Below are positions 42,048 to 45,148 of a stretch of 45,148 bases of DNA, piece after piece; positions within the stretch are counted from its first letter, which is position 1; each line of letters opens with the position of its first letter. The translations under genes were made by a program, and so were the position numbers. This DNA is from Pseudomonadota bacterium (GTDB lineage Bacteria; Pseudomonadota; Gammaproteobacteria; Acidiferrobacterales; Acidiferrobacteraceae). Under the pieces are notes generated by a model. That model worked only from the letters and a program-made list of their open reading frames with translations, had not been told where the DNA came from and made no database searches. The stretch spans positions 1-45,148 of the forward strand of contig JAKAXK010000008.1 in NCBI GenBank assembly GCA_021827145.1. Direction: 5' to 3'.

Positions 42048-43798
42048 TGCTCGCGCTTCACGGAAAAGGGGTCAGCAACGGAATCGCAATTGGCCACGCC
42101 TACGTTTTGAAGCGCGAGCGCCTGAAGATCCCGGAATATGTAGTGCCTACCCCGTTCGTGGAAGAAGAAGTGAGCCGCTTCCTGGCAGCGGTGGAAAGCA
42201 CACGCCAGGAATTGGCCGATATCCGTAGCCATATCCCGCCCGACGCGCCCGTCGAGGCCGCAAGCTTCCTGGACACCCACCTGCTCATCCTGAACGACAC
42301 CATGGTGTCGGAGGCGCCGATCAAGGATATCCGCGCCAACCAGTGGAACGCCGAGTTCGCGCTGAAGACCCAGAGCGATCGCCTGGTCGCGGTCTTCGAG
42401 GCGATGGAAGACCCCTATCTACGCAACAAGAAGATCGATGTCGCCCAAGTGGTGGAGCGGGTGCTGCGCAATCTTCTGAATCCCGACGAGCGCGAGGACG
42501 AGTCGATTCCCGACGATCTAAAAGGACGCGTCGTGGTCGCCAACGACCTCGCCCCAGCGGATGCCGTGGCCTTGAAAAACAAAGGCATCGCAGCCTTCAT
42601 AACGAACCTCGGTGGACCGATCTCGCATACGGCGATCCTGTCGCGCAGCCTTGGAATACCGGCCATAGTCGCCGTCCACGGCGCCACGCGATTTATCGAT
42701 AACGACGAGGAACTCATAGTCGACGGCAAACGGGGCATCCTTTTTGTCGCCCCCGACCGAGCCGTCATCGCCGAATACGAGAAACGCGCGCACAAGATCG
42801 AGCGCCTGCAGCGTGAACTCGAGGCCTTGCGCACGAGTGAGGCCGTCAGCCGCGACGGCGTCGCGGTGCAGCTCTTGGCGAACATCGAGCTACCCGAGGA
42901 CATGGCTGGCGTCCACCAAGCCCTCGCGAGCGGTATTGGCCTCTATCGCACCGAGTTCTTGTTCATGAACCGCAAGCTGCCGCCCGACGAGGAGGAGCAG
43001 TTCGCGGCCTACGTCAAGGTGATACGCGAGCTGCCGGGACGGCCCGTCACCATACGCACACTCGACCTGGGGGCGGATAAGCGCGCGGATATCGATTTGC
43101 CGATGGCGAGCGTCAATCCCGCGCTCGGGCTTCGAGCGGTGCGTCTCTGCCTTCAGGAGGTGGCGCTTTTCAAGGTGCAGCTGCGTGCCATCCTGCGCGC
43201 GTCGGCGTTCGGATCGGTGCGCCTCATGATCCCCATGCTCTCGAACCTCGACGAGATTGCGCGCGTCGTCGAGCTCGTGCGCGAGGTCCAGGAAGAGCTG
43301 CGCCGCAACGGCATCGACTTCGACCCCGATATGCCCATAGGTGGCATGATCGAGGTGCCGGCGGCGGCCGTATCCGCCGACCTGTTCGCCGCCCACCTCG
43401 ACTTTCTCTCCATCGGGACCAACGATCTGATCCAGTATACGCTCGCGATCGACCGCGTCGACGACACCGTAAACTACCTGTATGACCCGCTGCACCCCTC
43501 GGTGTTGAGGCTCATCACCATGACGATCGATGCGGCCGACGCGCAAGGGATACCAGTGGCGATGTGCGGGGAAATGGCGGGTGATGCGCGCTACACGCGC
43601 CTGCTGCTCGGTCTGGGGCTACGGGAGTTCAGCATGCATCCATCGGCGCTCCTCGAGATCAAGAAGATTGTGCGCGAAAGCTCGGTGGCGGACCTCAAGC
43701 GCGGGGCAACGGAAGTCATGGCCGCGCGCGACTTCCGGTCCCTCCAGACCCTCGTCGATCGCATGAACGGCGACGGCGACTCCACCACCGCGGATTGA
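42047..43798 (+). CDS. ptsI: Phosphoenolpyruvate-protein phosphotransferase, enzyme I
   Basis: The product is 583 aa, the standard length without the GAF domain of EI-Ntr. The swivelling phospho-His domain holds NLGGPISHTAILSRSLGIPAIV with the active His. The PEP-binding barrel has GIGLYRTEFLFMNR, RTLDLGADK, NPALGLRAVRLCL, GGMIEVPAAAVSADLF, FLSIGTNDLIQYTLAIDR and VAMCGEMAGD with the catalytic Cys. All are complete. It starts the phosphorelay EI to HPr to EIIA. It is the last gene of the operon; no clear terminator was found after it. Confidence 0.97.
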   Translation: MLALHGKGVSNGIAIGHAYVLKRERLKIPEYVVPTPFVEEEVSRFLAAVESTRQELADIRSHIPPDAPVEAASFLDTHLLILNDTMVSEAPIKDIRANQWNAEFALKTQSDRLVAVFEAMEDPYLRNKKIDVAQVVERVLRNLLNPDEREDESIPDDLKGRVVVANDLAPADAVALKNKGIAAFITNLGGPISHTAILSRSLGIPAIVAVHGATRFIDNDEELIVDGKRGILFVAPDRAVIAEYEKRAHKIERLQRELEALRTSEAVSRDGVAVQLLANIELPEDMAGVHQALASGIGLYRTEFLFMNRKLPPDEEEQFAAYVKVIRELPGRPVTIRTLDLGADKRADIDLPMASVNPALGLRAVRLCLQEVALFKVQLRAILRASAFGSVRLMIPMLSNLDEIARVVELVREVQEELRRNGIDFDPDMPIGGMIEVPAAAVSADLFAAHLDFLSIGTNDLIQYTLAIDRVDDTVNYLYDPLHPSVLRLITMTIDAADAQGIPVAMCGEMAGDARYTRLLLGLGLREFSMHPSALLEIKKIVRESSVADLKRGATEVMAARDFRSLQTLVDRMNGDGDSTTAD

Positions 43799-43943
43799 TC
43801 CGAGGAAACGACGGGTGGCTGGGGCGAAACACGCCATCGACGCATCTGTTTGCCGGACCCTACGATCGACCCGCAGAACCCCGCACCTGTATCCTGAGAA
43901 GTGAGGAATTTCGGCAATTCGCGACATGGGCCACTTATCCGAC

Positions 43944-44204
43944 ATGGGCGCGGAAACGCTAGCCGCGACTCACGCCTTCATGAAGGCTGTGGCGGATCGC
44001 TACGACATAACAAGGGCCACTCTCTAGAGCAGTCGAGCGCGCAAGTCCCATCGTCCCGACAGCGATGCGGACGTTGCGGTATTGCGACACGGCCCGCCGA
44101 GCCGGTTCATTGCCACGAAGCTGGCGATGGATGACCTTGCCTACGATGTGCTGCTGCACACTGGCATCCGCAACCAACCTCCTCCAATTCGGGAAGAGGA
44201 ATGA
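43944..44204 (+). pseudogene. MNT-type nucleotidyltransferase (MntA-like antitoxin), broken
   Basis: The frame from the ATG at 43944 reads METLAATHAFMKAVADRYD-like sequence (GAETLAATHAFMKAVADRYDI) to a TAG at 44027. After a frameshift it continues SSRARKSHRPDSDADVAVL, FIATKLAMDDLAYDVLLHTGI and PIREEE, ending at 44204. The GSRAR and DSDADVAV pattern with two metal Asp residues is that of MNT-domain proteins that AMPylate HepT toxins. The Gly of GSRAR and the preceding Phe/Tyr are disrupted by the frameshift. Only a short MKPSRNIFQSS fragment follows, so the HepT partner is missing. Confidence 0.7.
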
Positions 44205-44330
44205 AACCATCCAGAAACATATTCCAATCCTCGATTTCTGATCAACATTGAGCGTGGAGGGATTCGATCGTGAGGGTGGAAGACTTAGTGGTAAAAGCAC
44301 GGGACGGTGCAGGGCCTAACGGCCCGCTTG

Positions 44331-44372
44331 ATAGGCCCCGCCCCCAACAGGGGGTTGTTCACGGCCCATAAC
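44331..44372. repeat. Palindromic sequence related to the IscB element repeat
   Basis: This stretch is a diverged copy of the 42-bp arm found in the omega RNA region: ATAGGCC, then a CCCCC/GGGGG hairpin around AACA, then TTCACGGCC. The shared order and spacing suggest a solo or remnant element end. The interval 44205-44447 otherwise has no gene. Confidence 0.5.
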
Positions 44373-44447
44373 GCCCTTCCCGGCCCATGGCCCAGGAAGG
44401 GGAAGCGCGGGCCAATGGTCAACCGCAAGTTCCGAGCACCCGATGTC

Positions 44448-44855
44448 TTAGCGCCGCATAGCCCTCGAAGGCCGGAATGGTCCCACCGGCGTCGCGGGAG
44501 GTGTTGGCGGCGGTAAGATCGCGACATCACCTTCGGCTACGGCGCATATGAGACCCTTGCGGTAGCGCGAACGTGTGACACTGAAGCCCTCGGAACGGCG
44601 CGGCACAAAAGTCTTTTTCAGAAGCGCGGCCGCGCTGATCTTGCGCAGCCGAAACGGTCGCCAGAAAGGGGGGATGCGACCCGATCCCGAAAATCCCCGC
44701 ACCTGGTAGCAATCCACGATAATCTCGCCGCTCGCATCCTCGTACACGGCGTGCGGCTCGACCACGCGCACTTGCGTCTGATCGCGGTAGCGCAATGCAC
44801 AACAACGCCGGGATCGAACGGCCTCCTTGAGAATGCCCAACACGTCTTCCGTCAT
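44448..44855 (-). CDS. Single WYL-domain protein
   Basis: The product is 135 aa from the ATG at 44855, with GGAGGAGG upstream. ILKEAVRSRRCCALRYRDQTQVRVVEPHAVYEDASGEIIVDCYQVRGFSGSGRIPPFWRPFRLRKISAAALLKKTF is a WYL domain, a ligand-sensing fold found in regulators of defence and DNA damage. The usual N-terminal winged helix is missing, so it is a stand-alone sensor or a fragment. The tail is rich in Pro and Arg. Solo WYL proteins often lie near mobile or defence genes, as here. Confidence 0.75.
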   Translation of the reverse strand: MTEDVLGILKEAVRSRRCCALRYRDQTQVRVVEPHAVYEDASGEIIVDCYQVRGFSGSGRIPPFWRPFRLRKISAAALLKKTFVPRRSEGFSVTRSRYRKGLICAVAEGDVAILPPPTPPATPVGPFRPSRAMRR

Positions 44856-45002
44856 GCCTCCTCCTGTCGCCTTATGTTGTCCTCGCTCCCATCCTTCTTC
44901 CGCGTAATGCAGCCCCACTATGGTCTAAAATCGGCTAAGCCGCAACAACGGCCAGGAAAGGTGCCGTACAGCGAGGCGTGGCTTTGGGGGCGCGATGCGC
45001 CC

Positions 45003-45148
45003 TCACTCAGCACCGAATACAAGACCCTGCAAACCCCACTTCGCCGCCAGGGTCTCCACCGCGTTCTGGAACTCCTCGGCACGCGAGGGATGATTGAAAC
45101 GTGCTGAACCGAGGCGCGCAAGCGCACCGTCCGAAGAGCCGGCAGATC
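45003..45148 (-). CDS. 3' end of an unrecognised gene (runs off the window)
   Basis: The open frame enters from the window edge and stops at 45003. It encodes ARLGSARFNHPSRAEEFQNA, then VETLAAKWGLQGLVFGAE. Codon use is like that of the neighbouring genes and no other frame is as open. The family is not recognised from this short tail. It lies upstream of the WYL gene on the same strand, with about 150 bases between. Confidence 0.4.
   Translation of the reverse strand, partial: SAGSSDGALARLGSARFNHPSRAEEFQNAVETLAAKWGLQGLVFGAE

Overview
The window is high-GC bacterial DNA with gammaproteobacterial gene order. The mla operon, ibaG and murA run in one direction. The run kdsD-kdsC-lptC-lptA-lptB-rpoN-hpf-hprK-rapZ-PTS runs in the other. 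Short-form HisG, hprK next to a PTS phosphorelay, and sspA-sspB next to a DegS-like protease fit a gammaproteobacterium outside the enterics. An acidophilic chemolithotroph of the Acidiferrobacter kind is possible, but that is only a guess. No rRNA or tRNA gene was recognised.

Layout. 1-3.0 kb: the start of a secreted beta-helix protein, sspB-sspA (minus), then a divergent DegS-like periplasmic protease. 3.0-7.1 kb is accessory: a HipA-family kinase (YjjJ/HipH type), a decayed ISL3-like transposase, and a two-gene RloA/RloB-like ATPase-nuclease module with repeated 13-bp motifs in front. 7.2-22.5 kb is one almost gapless minus-strand block. In transcription order it reads mlaFEDCB, a YadG/YadH-type ABC exporter, ibaG, grxD, terminator, murA, hisG-D-C-B-H-A-F-I-E, a HIT protein, tatA-tatB-tatC. 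It combines outer-membrane lipid transport, Fe-S and thiol proteins, the first step of peptidoglycan synthesis, histidine synthesis and twin-arginine export, with many 1-8 bp overlaps.

22.7-34.2 kb is a second accessory region. In E. coli the mla and kds/lpt operons sit almost side by side and diverge; here they are about 11.7 kb apart. The insert holds two small outer-membrane barrels, a DUF72-like gene, a MazEF-type toxin-antitoxin pair between 60-bp direct repeats, a broken IS256-family element, a two-repeat CRISPR mini-array of type I-F geometry, an orphan DUF1778 antitoxin, a luciferase-like monooxygenase with an epimerase, and an ABC-2 exporter. An IscB (OMEGA nuclease) element with its upstream structured RNA region splits the exporter's two genes.

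34.2-43.8 kb (plus) is core again: KDO synthesis (kdsD, kdsC), LPS transport (lptC, lptA, lptB), sigma-54, hibernation factor, then HprK, RapZ, a mannose-family EIIA, HPr and EI. The EIIA has lost its phosphorylatable histidine, and ptsN is missing from its usual place. 43.8-45.1 kb is accessory: a decayed MNT-type nucleotidyltransferase, a palindrome resembling one in the IscB element, a WYL-domain protein, and the 3' end of an unrecognised gene.

Most striking points: the IscB element and its RNA inside an ABC operon; the CRISPR mini-array ending 32 bp from an IS end; the RloAB-like module and its operator-like repeats; the EIIA without its active-site histidine; and the repeat-flanked MazEF cassette.
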